Below, in pieces: positions 43,870-56,769 of a stretch of DNA of 64,000 nucleotides. The notes under the pieces were generated by a model, which had not been told where the DNA came from, did no database searches, and saw only the letters and a list, made by a program, of their open reading frames with translations. Origin of the DNA: Oxytricha trifallax (lineage: Eukaryota; Ciliophora; Spirotrichea; Sporadotrichida; Oxytrichidae); NCBI GenBank assembly GCA_000711775.1, contig ARYC01017975.1:1-64000 (forward strand). Direction: 5' to 3'. Position 1 is the first letter of the stretch. Each line of letters begins with the position of its first letter. Made by a program: the position numbers and the translations under genes.

Positions 43870-45130
43870 ATAAATAACAAAAACATTGATGACTTTCACT
43901 TATTTGAAAACAGAAAATTAAAGGCATTTAAAAAAAAGAAACTAAAATAATGATATTTTAGCAATTAAAGAACAAATTAATTTGTAAAAAAATAAACATA
44001 AATATGCAAAAATTATATTCGTATAAAACTGATTTTATTTATAAATGGTACAATAATCTAATTTTGTTAAATGATAATTTTAAAGCTAAATTTTATCATA
44101 AATTTTACGTATATTTCATAAATCTTAAATATTAATAATATTTTAGATTAACAAGATATAAATGCAATATAAGAATAAATAAATTATTAAAAAGTAAAAC
44201 AAATATTAAAGTAGACTCTATTATTAATTAATGAGGTGAAAACCAATGTAAATTGCCTGCTTTATATTCAATGTTTTTTATATTCTTCAGATTAAAAAAG
44301 AAATAGTATTAGATAAAGTAGTTCTGAAATTAGTAAAAATTTGAATATAGCTTTACACTCTATCGAATTGTCTGAAATTAAGGAATTATTTATTATCAGA
44401 ATTATGTATTTAAACGGTCAAAATCATTTCTTTGAAAATTGATCATGATTAAATTCAAATTGATAAAGTCACAGTATAAGGAATTCAAAATGTAAAAAGT
44501 CTATTAAAAACTAATGAAAGAAAAATGCCAGACGAGGTAAAGTTCATATCAAAAATAAATATTTAAGTACGGTTATTCGACTTATAAATTCCAAAAAATA
44601 GATAGAAATTTTAAAGTTGCCAAAAATTACAAAAATATCTCAAAGGTGAAGTTAGGGGTAAAAGACAAGATGGATTCATAAGTAAAATTTAATTTGTAGA
44701 TAAAGTGTCGAGAGTGAATTATGAAATATTATCATATTATTTTTTTAAAATGTAAATATTATCATCAATTTTCCGCTTTTTAAAGTTTAAATTGCACACT
44801 TTTATCATGTTAGAAGAATTTTAAGCTTATCGATTCCTTACTATTTTTAGTTAGTTAGATAGTTTTTACCAATGAAATTAAATCTATAGATACGAAATCA
44901 ATCCAGTATAATAATTAAAACATATTAAAAATCAGGAACTTTGTCTCAAACCGGTTAGTCAGTATGGATGTTGATGCACACATCGGCGCCATGCCATCGT
45001 GAGCGATAACTCCCCTATTACTCACTATTGTTAATAACGAGGTACTGATAATGAATACGATATTAAATTGGTGATTAGAATAAGAAATGAGCACGGGAAA
45101 ATTTATACTATCTAAAATCAATGTTTTCGT
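43870..45130. other. AT-rich stretch, no gene seen
   Basis: AT-rich DNA with no convincing frame until the minus-strand coding island at 45133. A small GC-richer patch at 44930-45110 may extend that island. Confidence 0.4.
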
Positions 45131-45132
45131 AT

Positions 45133-45428
45133 TCATTGTAGCCTAGTAATGGAAATGAGACAAAACTTTCGTTACTATCCCGGTTACTTAGCATCTTTGT
45201 CAAGTTTCCTCGGTAAATCGAAGTTAGATTTTAAAATATTCAATGGATCGCGAGATAGCTTTTCCAGAAATTCATCACAATCCTACTTAAAATGCTATTC
45301 CTCAGTGGTTAGCGTCATTTCTGATAGATGCCAAGTAATAACTGCCATGGTTTAGGTAGCTGGAAGTTTCAATATCAACAAGTGAAGATCGAACTTTGAG
45401 ATTGTTGTGCTGATATTGCTTAAATTAT
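45133..45428 (-). CDS. C-terminal coding island of an unknown acidic protein
   Basis: The minus frame is open for about 97 codons to TGA 45135-45133, with several TAA/TAG as Gln. It contains TTEEQHFKQDCDEFLEKLS and DPLNILKSNFDLPRKLDKD, typical of a soluble helical protein. The plus-strand frame over the same bases is a shadow. A further minus-strand coding-like patch (LNLFGEFYSVKDLKIV, about 45650-45850) may be the preceding MDS of the same gene. Confidence 0.6.
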
Positions 45429-45639
45429 ACTATCTCCTAAAATCAACTTTATGACTTAAATTAGTGATTTTCAACTTTTAAAATCTTTTATTATCACTTA
45501 ATTATCTTTAAAACGGTCAAAATATTTTTAAATATTGATTATTATTTCCTTATCTCTACAAGAGTTGAAAGAGTTGATCATACTGGTAGGCAAGGGTATG
45601 TATGCACTTCCTCATATTTTTCGAATCATATTACATTTT

Positions 45640-45900
45640 AAAGTGGTGAATTATGCTGAAATTAAAAATTTGATCGTTAAATAGATCCTAGATGTGCCTC
45701 GATTTCAAGTGGGGTCTTCCATGTTGGTAATCTAAAATGGCCCTTATTGAATACTATGACTATTTTTAAATCTTTAACTGAGTAAAACTCCCCAAAGAGG
45801 TTCAAGGATAAGAAGGAAAGCGAGCATCAAAAGAAACATTTGGAAGGCGAATTAATATATGGAAAATTTTGTGATAAAAATCTGGGAAATTGTGGCAATG
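45640..45900 (-). CDS. Coding-like island, minus strand, unknown
   Basis: Minus frame reading FLSLNLFGEFYSVKDLKIV then HFRLPTWKTPLEIEAHLGS. GC-richer than its flanks, no start or stop of its own. Probably an internal MDS of the gene ending at 45133. Confidence 0.4.
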
Positions 45901-45909
45901 TAAACCAAT

Positions 45910-48180
45910 CAAAGAATATTTCAACATATTCACATTCTATATCTTTTTATAATTATTATTACTTTTAATAACAATCTGTTTCTACTAATAATGATTTGCT
46001 TATTAAATTGAACGTTTATCGATTTGTATTTATATTTTTTATAATCATCTTCTAATTAATTTAAGTCTAAATTAATCATAATAGATTAAATGAGCTTTGA
46101 TAATATTTTTTCTATCACCAATCTATATATTTATATCGAACATTCTCTTTATAGTTGACATAATTATTTTAAAGCTTCTCTATCTCTGATTCTTCAACAA
46201 CTATTGATAAATCTTATTATTATATACAATTTATACATATTTAATTTCTTCTTTAAATACATTAAATGATTCCTGATTAGACCTTATTTATGTAAAAAAT
46301 AAATTCGAATTTTTAATCTTTTAATTCAACTTATAAATCATTCAATATTACTCTTCCAATTAACTAAGTTAGATTCATGCATCAATGAGGTGAATAATCA
46401 TTTTGAAATAGTTTCTAAAATATGTGATCTAATTTTTTCTATAAAAAAAATTCTATGGTATGCATGTATCACTAAATTATCTTTTTTTATTTTTTTACAT
46501 ACAAAGAATATTATTAAATATAATAATTTAAGTAATTATATAAATTAATATATTTCAAATATAAAGTAATAATTTTTCTCAAGGTATTTTCATTTTTTCT
46601 TTAGGTTTTTAATGGCTTATTTGAATTTTAATTTAAGTTTTTCACCCTAGTTAGTTTTTATATATAATGAAAGTCTTGAAAATAAATCCCCACACTTATT
46701 GCATTATTACTGTTGAATTTTAAACTAATATTATTTACTATTTATTTCTTTTGTGAGCAATATATATAAAATGAAAATAATTAATCAAATATAATATTAA
46801 TAAGACAGATTTATATACTCTTTTTAGGGCTTTTTATAGAATAGAAGTATATTTTATTTTTTGAAAGTGGTTATTATTATTTAAATCTGCAAGATTTAAT
46901 TTTTTTTTTATCTTATTCAATTTAATATCTATTTTAAATAATAGTTTTTATGCATATTCGAAATTATAATACTTCTTAAGGAATATATTTTTTTTTATGT
47001 GATATTTAATTTTTGGAATAATATCATTATTCTATGGGGATAAAAATATCATGATTATTAATTATTTTTTATTTATTAAATAAGCAGGTTTAAAACTGTG
47101 CCATTCTTAAATTTAGAATTATAATATATATATTTTTTATATCTCATTTTATATTTAATACAATATTTTATATTTCTAAAATTATCTAATATCATTTATA
47201 AAAGTTACCATTTTATAAATTATTAATCAGATAAATTTTATCTAATAACTTACCTTATATACTGATTCCATATATTCCCGTCCCCTAGAATTTGTCTAAT
47301 GAATATTTGTTAAGCCATGATTTTCGTTTGTTTCTTAGGTATGATATTAAAATAAAGTTTTTTTATTTTTTTTAGAATCATTAGATACATCTAATGAAAA
47401 ATAATTTACAATAACATATTTCTTTTCATACTTCATAAATTTATATACTCTCTCTCATAAAACTACGAAAACCTTAGAAATTCCATAATTGTGATATCCA
47501 TAGTAGCGGCCAATCAATGCGATTTTTAATAGTATTTGTGTTTTACCATGTCTATATTTTAATCAAACAATGTTTAGATTACTATTAAATATCTTTTGAA
47601 CATTCTTGAATGTTATTTAAATATATTAAAATATTAATATTTTATTAAGTCTGAAGTATTTTCTCCGACATGATCATAATATTTCTTATATTTACTTTGT
47701 AACCATTTAACAAACTATAATTATTTAGGATCATTTCTAATTGTCAAAAAGAATAAAATTAAATGAAATGTATTCAGATAATCATTTTTAATTGATGTTT
47801 TTTTTATATAATTTATAATTGTGTTTTACCATATTCTGATCTAGCAATAACCATTACTTTAAATTTTTATGGTTCAAAATCTAGTATAAATTCTACTGGT
47901 CAAAGTATAGTTGTATGAGATACCTATTTGATTTATTTTTTCTCTCATATTTTATGATAAAGATTGTATAAAATTGGGAGAAATAATCTTAATTAATAAA
48001 AATTTCTGATGCAATAAAGTTTCTGTACTTATTTATAGATAGTTTATTATAATGAAGTGAAATAAGTAATTGCTTTATTTTATTACGATGGAACGTCTTA
48101 TAATATGTTGAAGATCACTTTGTTTATTGAATTCAACAACCTCCTAGTAGTGGTCAGTTAGTTCAATATTTGGGTCATTG
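45910..48180. other. 2.3 kb AT-rich DNA, no gene seen
   Basis: Extremely AT-rich, no coding frame or repeat recognised. Confidence 0.5.
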
Positions 48181-48182
48181 TG

Positions 48183-48900
48183 TCAAGATAAAACATCCCT
48201 CCAGGTTGTCTTTACAATTCTACTATCACCCCTTTCATCGATTTCATCTTCATTTACAGGCTAACTTTGCAGTCGTTATCTCCTGTGTAACAATAATCAG
48301 AAACAAAACTTATGCACCTCTCTTTTAAATAATTGCATCAAATAAATTAGCCTTACCATAATCAAAAAAATTAATATACCGATTTCTTTCCTTATTTATA
48401 AACTTTTTGTAAAGCTAATACTGTGTAGAAAAATCATCTTCTCGAGATATTTAAAGCAGTTTGACAGATAATTACAATATAATTCCTTGAATTTTGTATC
48501 TAAAATATTCCTTTAATTTCATACTTTTAGTAATGCAATCAAAATTATGTGGAACGGAGAATTGACGGACACTCATGGCAATACTTGACTCATCGATAAC
48601 TACTCATGTCAGCGGAATGAACGTCCAAATTAAATTCTACTCGTGGAGCCGAGATAATCACACATACCTGTTTCTCAAAAGACTATTTAAATTTCCCCAA
48701 GTGATGTAGACACATTTGTATTTTCTTCAAAATGCGTAGTAACTCCATTCAATGTATTTAAATAAAAATTTCTTGAATTGTCGCCCTTTCCCCCTCCCAT
48801 GACCAAGTGCTTTTCTAAATGCTTGAGTGTTGGTACTCTATCGCAATCTACATCTATCTAAAGTATAAAAATTTCAATGAGGATGCAGTGATCTATCCAT
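48183..48900 (-). CDS. Minus-strand coding block of unknown protein
   Basis: The best piece is a TGA-free frame of about 120 codons ending at TGA 48252-48250: VVIDESSIAMSVRQFSVP, EYFRYKIQGIILQLSVKLL, NFFDYGKANLFDAII. Upstream pieces in other frames (VDCDRVPTLKHLEKHLVMGG; CVIISAPRVEFNLDVHSADM) are equally protein-like, so the gene is interrupted by IESs or indels. A further short piece rich in Asp/Glu precedes a TGA at 48185-48183. Family not recognised. Confidence 0.5.
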
Positions 48901-48916
48901 AAGAATCTGAAGGATT

Positions 48917-49360
48917 ATGAAGCAGTTTATCGTTTGCGCTGTACTCGTTAGCTTATCAATCAATTGAGTTGCCATCAACTCTTATTCTTCAAATCACCAA
49001 TATGAACTTTTCTCTTCAAACGAATTAGTATCAGATTACATGATAGTCATAGATGGTTTTTGTTAAGGAAGTAGGGAATTATGATTTATAATTAGAAATT
49101 AATAAATTAAATCAAAAACTTAATATACTAAAAAGTATTCTTAGAAATAAGACGCAGGTTGAGATAGAGCACTAACTAAAAATGTAAGTTACAAAAAGAC
49201 TATCTTTAATTTATATTTTTTAGTGGTTCCACCTGCTAAGGCCACAGGTGCCACAAGACAGTTGCTACGCAAGAGTACACAGAGAAGGAATTTAGTAGAC
49301 TTTGAGATAAATCAGGATGAAGATGACGATGAAGAAGATGAAAAGCTTTATTAGACATTT
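48917..49360 (+). CDS. Plus-strand coding island, possible secreted protein start and second exon
   Basis: ATG at 48917 starts a 16-residue signal-peptide-like segment (MKQFIVCAVLVSLSIN), then a TGA, after which the same frame continues to look coding (SNHQYELFSSNELVSDY). Overlapping frames at 49080-49180 give a Leu/Lys/Asn-rich helix. A GTAAGT...TTTTTTAG intron (about 49182-49232) precedes a clear coding piece, PPAKATGATRQLLRKSTQRR then an Asp/Glu run, up to about 49360. How these pieces join is not resolved. Confidence 0.4.
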
Positions 49361-49379
49361 CCATTTTTTAATTGTAAAT

Positions 49380-50570
49380 TAAGCATTCTGATTAACTTTA
49401 ATTAAATTATTTACTCACTTAATTTTCCAAATTATAAATTATGAATACAAGAAAATTAATGACATTTACTCTATTACTCCATGGGCAAATACCAAGAGTA
49501 TCAGCTCTAATGAAATTGATAAATTTCGCTTTTCTAACTGAAAATGCACTTAGTGTCGATTGACATTGGCTCCCTAGCTTCCAAATGCCGAAAAGAGTGT
49601 AGGGTATTATATGTCTTGCAAATGATGGTCACATGTTTCTGGTATCATCCAAAGTCACTGGTGATATAAGACGACCTTGTATAAGTTGAATCAAGTAATG
49701 GTGCTACAGTGAATGGCGAATATGTCTATGCCTAAACTCTTTTCTTCCAATGCACTTTTACTTATTAAGTCCTGCTTTCAAGTGATCTTCAATCAGAGCA
49801 AGTTCAAGAAAAATTATAACTTGCAATATTAGAGAAAGATTCTCTAATCCTTTAAAATTTAGCTCAATGCTGATACTATTGATCCTCTTCTTAATTTTTT
49901 ATAAGATTATATTCTTAACTAAATATAGAGTTTAAACTAACTACAGTTATAATTTGAAAATACATTCATTTAGTTTAGTTAATGTAATTTAATAAACTCA
50001 CCTACCTTCTCTATACGCCTTTTAAGTGGATACTTAATAACTATCTCTTAATTTATAATCATTATTATTTTTAACACCCCCTCCTTAATTTCATCTATTT
50101 TTTATATTTAAAAAAATGATTTTATATAAGGATTTCGATTGTTATCATATATTGGAGGATCCTTAAATTTATAAGAAGGTTCTCTTGCATAACCAATAGT
50201 AAAGATATATTTGGAATGTAATATATATAATTAATCAAAAATTTAGATCTAATTGATTAAATGTAATTCATAGTCTGATATAGTTTAGCATCAAATAAAT
50301 CTATGTAATCAGCATAAATGCAAAGATTTAAAAGAATAAGACAAATGAATATAATGATGTAATACATGCCATTTTAATTCTTAAATTGGTGATGTAAATT
50401 ACCATGATGGAATCTCAAATGATGAATATCTTTTTGCAAAACCATAAAATATTTTTTAAAATAAGATACTCGGCGAAGATTAAGTAGATGAATACCTGAT
50501 ATAAAAATTTAAAGTATAAATAATTGAATTTTAATACTGCAAAATTATTAGCATTATTAAATACAACTGA
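49380..50570. other. Weakly coding-like island (49440-49830) then AT-rich DNA
   Basis: 49440-49830 is GC-richer. The plus frame contains a CTQC and later SCK, but five TGA codons interrupt it, while minus frames have shorter open pieces. I cannot assign a gene. After 49830 the DNA is AT-rich with nothing recognised. Confidence 0.35.
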
Positions 50571-50786
50571 AAAAAACATTGAATCTCTTAGAAAGGAAAA
50601 GACTTTGTAATAAAAAAAGGTATCTAAAAGCTAAAGAAATACATTAAAACAATATTGGATCAATAAAAGTCGAGCCTATCACCCTATGGTCCTAATCCAT
50701 ATATTGATGACAATGGAGAATTATAAGAATTAGTAGAGAATGAGGAAATATATAAATAAGGAAATGGTTATGATAATTTTTAATGA
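50571..50786 (+). CDS. C-terminal coding island of an unknown protein, 71 codons
   Basis: Plus frame open to TGA 50784-50786: GKDFVIKKGIQKLKKYIK, then SPYGPNPYIDDNGELQEL and an acidic tail ending NGYDNFQ. Four TAA codons read as Gln. The frame begins after a TGA near 50567, consistent with an MDS edge. No domain recognised. Confidence 0.55.
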
Positions 50787-50789
50787 TTT

Positions 50790-51559
50790 TTTTTTATTAT
50801 TATTAAAAATGTGAAATTAAATAATCCAAAAAAAAGTATAAAATAAAGGTGAGGATAACCGTTTTTAATTATTTTTTGGCTATTATTTTTATGCAAAGCG
50901 TATTATTTAGAATTTTAGTAATTTTCAAAACATCTTTCCTAATTTGTGAGTTGATGAAAATGAATTTTTATTTGAAATAAATTTATGCTTATAGTAATAT
51001 GAAGAAAAGAAATACATCTATCTCTATAATTATTCTTTCAATATTCTAAGCGAATCTATGGATATCTAATTTTATAATATACTAATAGTTTCAATTGGCT
51101 TTATATAATGTAATTTTAAATGAGCACCCCAAGTGAGTTAGGTTTAAAATTAAGTCTTAGTAATATTTAATTAACGAAGTATAACAAATAGAAATGGAAT
51201 CCAAAATATTAATTTGATTTAACATAATCATAAGTAACTTAAATTGAATTATATAATTTAATTATGCCTTTTAAGGTGATTTGAATGTTCATTTTAAATT
51301 TAATACTTTTATTCATATTACTGGTAATTGAATTAGTACAAATAATGTTAATAAGATTTTAAAGTGATAAGTATAATCTGAAAAAAGAAAAAATAATATA
51401 TATAATATTGAATTATTAAAATAAAAAAATAATCAATAATCAACTTACAAAAATAATAATGCAGATTTAAATTTATTGGCATTATTATAACTATTTGATA
51501 AATGAATAAATTTTTAACAGATATTAGTTTAAATTATTAATTGGCTTTTTAAATAAATA
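50790..51559. other. AT-rich stretch, no gene seen
   Basis: AT-rich spacer, nothing recognised. Confidence 0.45.
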
Positions 51560-51974
51560 TTATTGTAGAAATACATTTTATTTGGAAAATTAATAATGAT
51601 TAAATTAAAAATCAATTAAATTATTGGCAGTTAAAGTTGGCCAATTTAAACGATCTAGAGCTTAATCGATAAGGAATTTAAAATTAGCTGGACTTTATTA
51701 TTGGCGGTACTTTATCGCATCTCTGGAGCAAGATAACTCAACTTTAATGTGAGGGTATAATTTAATGAATTTAGTTAAGTTTAATTAAAGTTGAGTTATC
51801 TCGCTCAAGAGATGCGAAAAATAGTACCGCCAATAATAAAGTCCAGCTAATTTTAAATTCCCTATCGAATAAGCTCTAGATCCTTTAAATTGGCCAACTT
51901 TAACTGCCAATAATTTAATTGATTTTTAATTTAATTATTATTAATTTTCCAAATGAAATGTATTTCTACAATAA
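51560..51974. mobile_element. ~415-bp palindromic MITE, copy 2
   Basis: Inverted repeat centred near 51767, with ends TTATTGTAGAAATACATTT. Strongly similar over its length to 4486-4906, including TTATTATTGGCGGTACT and the reverse complement. Arms match each other more closely than they match the other copy in places, suggesting gene conversion between arms. Confidence 0.85.
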
Positions 51975-52229
51975 TTAATCTTATTCCAATTAAGAACTAA
52001 AATTTTTATAGCTTTTTTAGAAAAAACCAAGTATTATTAATATAATTTAGCAAATAAATCTTAATTTTAATCCTTTGGTAGTATTAATTTATCAATTAAA
52101 ATATGATTTAATGACATTTCTATAATCTAATATATTTAAATATACTTTAAATTTATCTATAAAATCTCCAATATTGTTTTTATATGTTAAATAATCTATC
52201 TTTCTATTATTAAATTAAAAAGTTAATAG

Positions 52230-52623
52230 ATTGGATGACGAACGAAGTGTACTCACCCTGTGAGTTACTGAGTTTGTCTAACATTTGTTAAGGTTGGATA
52301 ATCGTCCTGAATACACTGGATAATGCTTAGTAGAGACTCTAGAGGTCTTCCTGTAGGCGGTCTTGCTTTCTAATTTGATAAGGGCAATTTTTCCCAATCA
52401 GAAGGAAAAACTGGTCAGATACTGGTCACAAGTCAGATTCTGGTCAGCCTTAGCCTGATGAATAAGAAACAAGTGAGGTTAACGAGTCAAGTCGAACACA
52501 TGAACCTGATGCGAGAGCATCCGGGCAGAAGTGAAACTATCTGTGTGAATTAACACTTATTATTAATTATACTCGGAGAGCTCTTGAGCTCTCGATGTGA
52601 GTTAATTATTATTATTATTATTT
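52230..52623. repeat. SINE- or LINE-3'-end-like repeat with ATT tail
   Basis: About 390 bp of GC-richer DNA starting near GATTGGATGACGAACG and ending with CTCGATGTGAGTTAATTATT and an (ATT)n tail. It contains repeated CTGGTCAGA-like units and a GAGAGCTC-TT-GAGCTCTC hairpin just before the tail. No coding frame. The 3' motif is shared with 43780-43865. Confidence 0.6.
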
Positions 52624-53009
52624 ATCTTTCTCAATTTATTATAATTATTTACTGAATTTGTTTTTTTCTATATTTTATTAAGGCATTATTTCTTCTTCAT
52701 ATATATGTCATTTAAGCTTAATTAATATTTACTCCTAAAGATTTTGTAACCAAAAAGATTTATAATTTTCATTTTAGCTTATTGATTTAATTTTAAATTC
52801 TAAACAGTATTGCTAATAAAATTATTTTATCTTTCCAGTCCCATTTATATTTTATTGTCAAATTTTTTAAGCTAATTAATTATGATCACTTCTTAAACTA
52901 TTAAACTAATGCTTGCCCAATTTCTCTTATAGTAGTACTATAATCTTCTTTGATTAATATTTTTTATGATCATCAATAATTTACCTAAATTATTCTAAAA
53001 ATTCTGCTT

Positions 53010-54250
53010 CTTTTTATTATTTTCTTGTATTGTTCCTGCTCTCAAAATCCTTCAAGAATCATCGACCCAATGGAGTAAATATCCAAAAAATTTAGATCCA
53101 CTGGATATTTATAAAACTGTGTAAATAAATTGATTTGCTTAGTTAGGCTTTATAATTGAGTTGTCATTTGAACATAATGCAAAATTATAACTACTTGAGA
53201 ATACTTCATAATCGTCTTCAGTTATATTAATATGTTATCTGGTTTGAGATCTCTATGCACTATATCATTATCGTGTAATTCTTTGATTCCTTCATAAATT
53301 ATCAAGACTGTAATTTGAATTTATTGTTCCAAATATTTTTTACTTTAATAACTCTTTAAAAGTTGTTTGATAATGCTTTGTAAATGCCATAAATTAATCC
53401 TCATCGACTTTACCCCAAATATTCGATCTTAGTATTATAATTTAATTTTGTATGCAAACTTTTTCCTTATATTCTTTATACATTTACTGCTTTTGAGTAA
53501 AGTTGCATTTTAATTCCAATATGTTGTATTTTTATATACTATAACTTTACCTTGAAAGTTATTTATCCAAAAGTGAATTGTACTCAATAAGGAGTCCTGC
53601 TTTTTGTTTTTACCAAATAATTAATTCAATTTCTTTTAATTAATTTTCATTTTATAATTTGATGAAATTCTCTCATCAATTCTTTTGCAAGATTGTTCAC
53701 AATTTTATTAATAGATGGCTTTGTTCTTGTATCTATTAATTCTTGATTTTATTTTTAAATTTACTCCTTAATATTCTTCTTCATAAAATTTAATTTATGA
53801 AAGTATCAAAATGATCTATCTCAATTTCTCTTTTATTGAAGGTCTCTTTCAGCTCTATCATTAATCTAACTCCCTTTTATATCAATAATTATAAAATATT
53901 AGTTAATTAATTATATCTTACTTCTGATTTTATTCCATAATTTTCTAACTATTTGTTTGAATGAATTAGGAGTTGCTTAACATATATCTTTCGTACAAAG
54001 CAAGGTTCAAATAATCAATTTAGAATTTTCAATATAATTTTCACTCTTTTTGGGAAGCTATAGCATTTATTAAGTTGCTTTTTGTCTTCTAAATTAGCAA
54101 TTTCTAAATTCTTTTGGTGTTCTTGATTTTTTACAAGCTTCACAAAATATAAACTTCGATGGTCTTGCTTTAGTATTGGGATCTTTCTTTTTTTAATCAC
54201 ATCATTTAACAAACTTATCATCAGTGACATCGAAATCATCAATATTATTT
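53010..54250 (-). pseudogene. Decayed zinc-finger/kinase gene of the TBE-like element
   Basis: Kinase catalytic loop HRDLKPDN is encoded at about 53236-53260 on minus, and FLDIYSIGSMILEG, a kinase F-helix motif (DxWxxG-like), near 53040-53085. Upstream, LYFVKLVKNQEHQKNLEIA near 54100-54150 sits where the second zinc finger would be, but its Cys residues are lost. Many frame breaks. Confidence 0.75.
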
Positions 54251-55064
54251 AGTGAATTTAATTTTATTTTAAACCATTAATAATCTCTTGTTGTTTTGAA
54301 AGTTTCTAAAGTTTCTAAGGTTTATCTATTTTGAACATAGATAGGTGATAACAAATTTGAAGCTAGTTGTTTATTCTTTGTTTATTTTTAATTATGAAAC
54401 TTATTTTTTTTTAATTATATTTTTTTCAAAGTCCGTTGCTAAGTTTAAAAATTAAGCAACTCGTTGCTAATTTAAGTGAACTTAGCAACGGACTCTAAAT
54501 ATAATTATAATTTAAATTAAATACTAATTTTTAAATATTCAAATGCACTTTATATGATATATAAAAATTTATGATTTAACTTATTATAAATATTATTTTA
54601 TAGATTTCCTTTTCCTTCATTTAAAGTAGTTTATAATTTAAAATATATCATATTAAAACAATCTGCTTAGACCACTTATATCATTTTAATAATTTTAATA
54701 ATAAAGTTAATTAATTAATGATTCATTTTAAAATACTAAAATTAATATAGCTAATTTATATTTATAAAATGCCTAGACACCTGAATTGGGTATTATATTT
54801 TTCTTAATCACATTATTATTATTTTTTATATCCACAAGAATTACTTAAATGAAATTAAAAAGAGAAATCATAGTATCTTACTATGATTTAATTATTTCAT
54901 ATAGATTTAAGATAAAATATTTTGGGATTTAAGATATTGACGAAGCCATGTAAGAGAATATCTAGAATATTGATGGAAGAATTTTTAAGGAAAACTAACT
55001 TCCAAATATGATTGGTATAGATTCCTAAAATTTCATTGAAAGCTATAATTAGATATTTATTCTC

Positions 55065-55600
55065 AATAGAGGATTACTGTCTTCCATAGTATAAAAATAC
55101 AACAACGAGATTTATTAAAGATTTCTTGCAGGGTCAAAAATTTTGAATTAAGTAAAAAGAAATAATAAATATAAACGTATCTCATTATCCTGAACTCAAG
55201 ATCTTAAATATATTGAATTTAGTAAAAAATAAAACAATATAATAAGACATTTAAATAATTACTCAAACTCGTCATAACTTCCAGAAAGAGATTTTTTTTT
55301 AATTATAATAACTCTTAAACCCTAATATATTCAAGACACTGTTCAGGCATAAAAAAATTAAAGAATTAAAGTTATATAAATTATTAGAATCAGGATGCAA
55401 TAGCTTTCATGGGTGAAATATTTTAAGTTATATAATAGGAACCTTTTTTCAAGTAATTAAATTCATTGATTTATACTTAAATCTATAGACCATAAGGATA
55501 GAGGGAAAGCATTATTAAAGATTTAGTCTAAACCAAGAAGATAAATGAACAAGAAAAGAAAACAATTTGATCTATTAAAAAATATTAATTAACCTGAAAA
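55065..55600 (+). pseudogene. Decayed 22-kDa gene of the TBE-like element
   Basis: Plus frame with EDYCLP, then TTTRFIKDFLQGQKF and ININVSHYPELKILNIL, aligned with GYFLP, VTMRFIKDFLSGEK and LNVPYYEELSVQNIF of the 37-kb copy. The GVLGTL region is degraded. Interrupted by stops. Confidence 0.72.
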
Positions 55601-55879
55601 ATAATATTATAATGAATTAATAAGTGAATGCTAATCATGAGATTATACCTGATAGTAGAAAATAATTGAAATTTAATATATAAAAATAATTTTTAAACCA
55701 TAAAATTTTAAGTATTTTATAAATTCATTCTTAATTTAAAACATGAATAAATTATTCTAATATTTCATAATACCTATTTATTATTGACTTTATTTATTCC
55801 TTAGTAGCATATTCTATGGAATTATTAATAATATCGAAGTGACTTTTTTGCTAAATTTGAAGTTTAATTTTTGTAACAA

Positions 55880-56720
55880 GAATCTATACTTTATTTTTAT
55901 TTATGAAAGCACCACACCTTCTTCTATACTATGAAATTAGGATGAGTAGGGTGTATTGAAAATTATTTCCCAATTATACTAATCAACTTATTATTTTACA
56001 TCTATTGATCTATGTAATTTTAAATTATCCATGAATAACACAATTTTCTGATTTTTATAATAATTGTAAAGACCTGCTAGGCACTTTTGAAAGTCTTTTA
56101 ATAATTAATTGATTTTTATTATGTATAATAATACTCTAATCCGTAATCAAAGCTGATGCAAACTATTGCTGAAATATTTTATTCCTAGGTATTCTAGCTC
56201 AACATTTATAAGACCATGCTTTGAACTGTTGGAACTAGGGCTTGAAGATTTTTCATCAATAAATATAATTTTATTTTTGCTATTTTTAATATAAACTAAT
56301 TGTCTTAATGTTTCGAATCTTACAATTTGTATTTTTTATTTCTTTAGTGTAGTTAAATGATATCTTTTCTTAACGTTTTTGAATTCAATCCCAAACTTTT
56401 AATGTATTTTTCTCAACATATGTAGACTCATTAAAATATTGGGATATTTCTCATTAATATAATTTGATTTTGCCTTGATTGATAAATGCAAGTAATCTTG
56501 TAAAAACTACAGCGAAGTTATAAATTAAAGTTTTTATTCAGTCAAGGATCATTTCTTGTGAGACTCTTGAGAGTTACTAAACTCTAAACTCTAAACTTTT
56601 GATATGAAAATTTTTCTAGTTTTATTCTTTGATAGATTTATTATTCTAGAAATGATTATATAGGTTTCATAAATTAATCACAAATGTGTTGGTTGAGTGG
56701 TGTGAAACCTAAGAAGTAGT
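55880..56720 (-). pseudogene. Decayed DDE transposase of the TBE-like element
   Basis: First catalytic Asp in KIIFIDEKSS (about 56255), second in KIVLFMDNLKLHRS (about 56025), Glu in PYSSQFHSIEEG (about 55920). Order and spacing match the transposase at 37701-38780. Frame breaks lie between the first and second motifs. Confidence 0.78.
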
Positions 56721-56769
56721 ATTGCTTCTATAATTTTATTGGGAATATTGGGAGTTTTCATTTTTATCT

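Larger units (their letters stand above)
52990..56760. mobile_element. Decayed TBE-like element (kinase type)
   Basis: Contains remnants of all three TBE genes in the right order and orientation: zinc-finger/kinase (minus), 22-kDa (plus), DDE transposase (minus). All are full of frameshifts and stops. No telomeric termini seen. Its 22-kDa and transposase motifs are closer to the element at 34.9-38.8 kb than to the complete TBE. Confidence 0.8.

Noticed and set aside
45149..45355. Plus-strand ORF opposite the 45.1-45.4 kb island
   Set aside because: The minus frame has the more natural composition, uses TAA/TAG as Gln and ends at TGA, so the plus frame is a shadow.
49440..49830. Plus-strand zinc-ribbon-like frame (CTQC...SCK) with TGA read as Trp
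   Set aside because: If all three stop codons are treated as sense, any frame is open, so openness carries no weight. Five TGAs in about 130 codons is close to chance, and minus frames look equally plausible.
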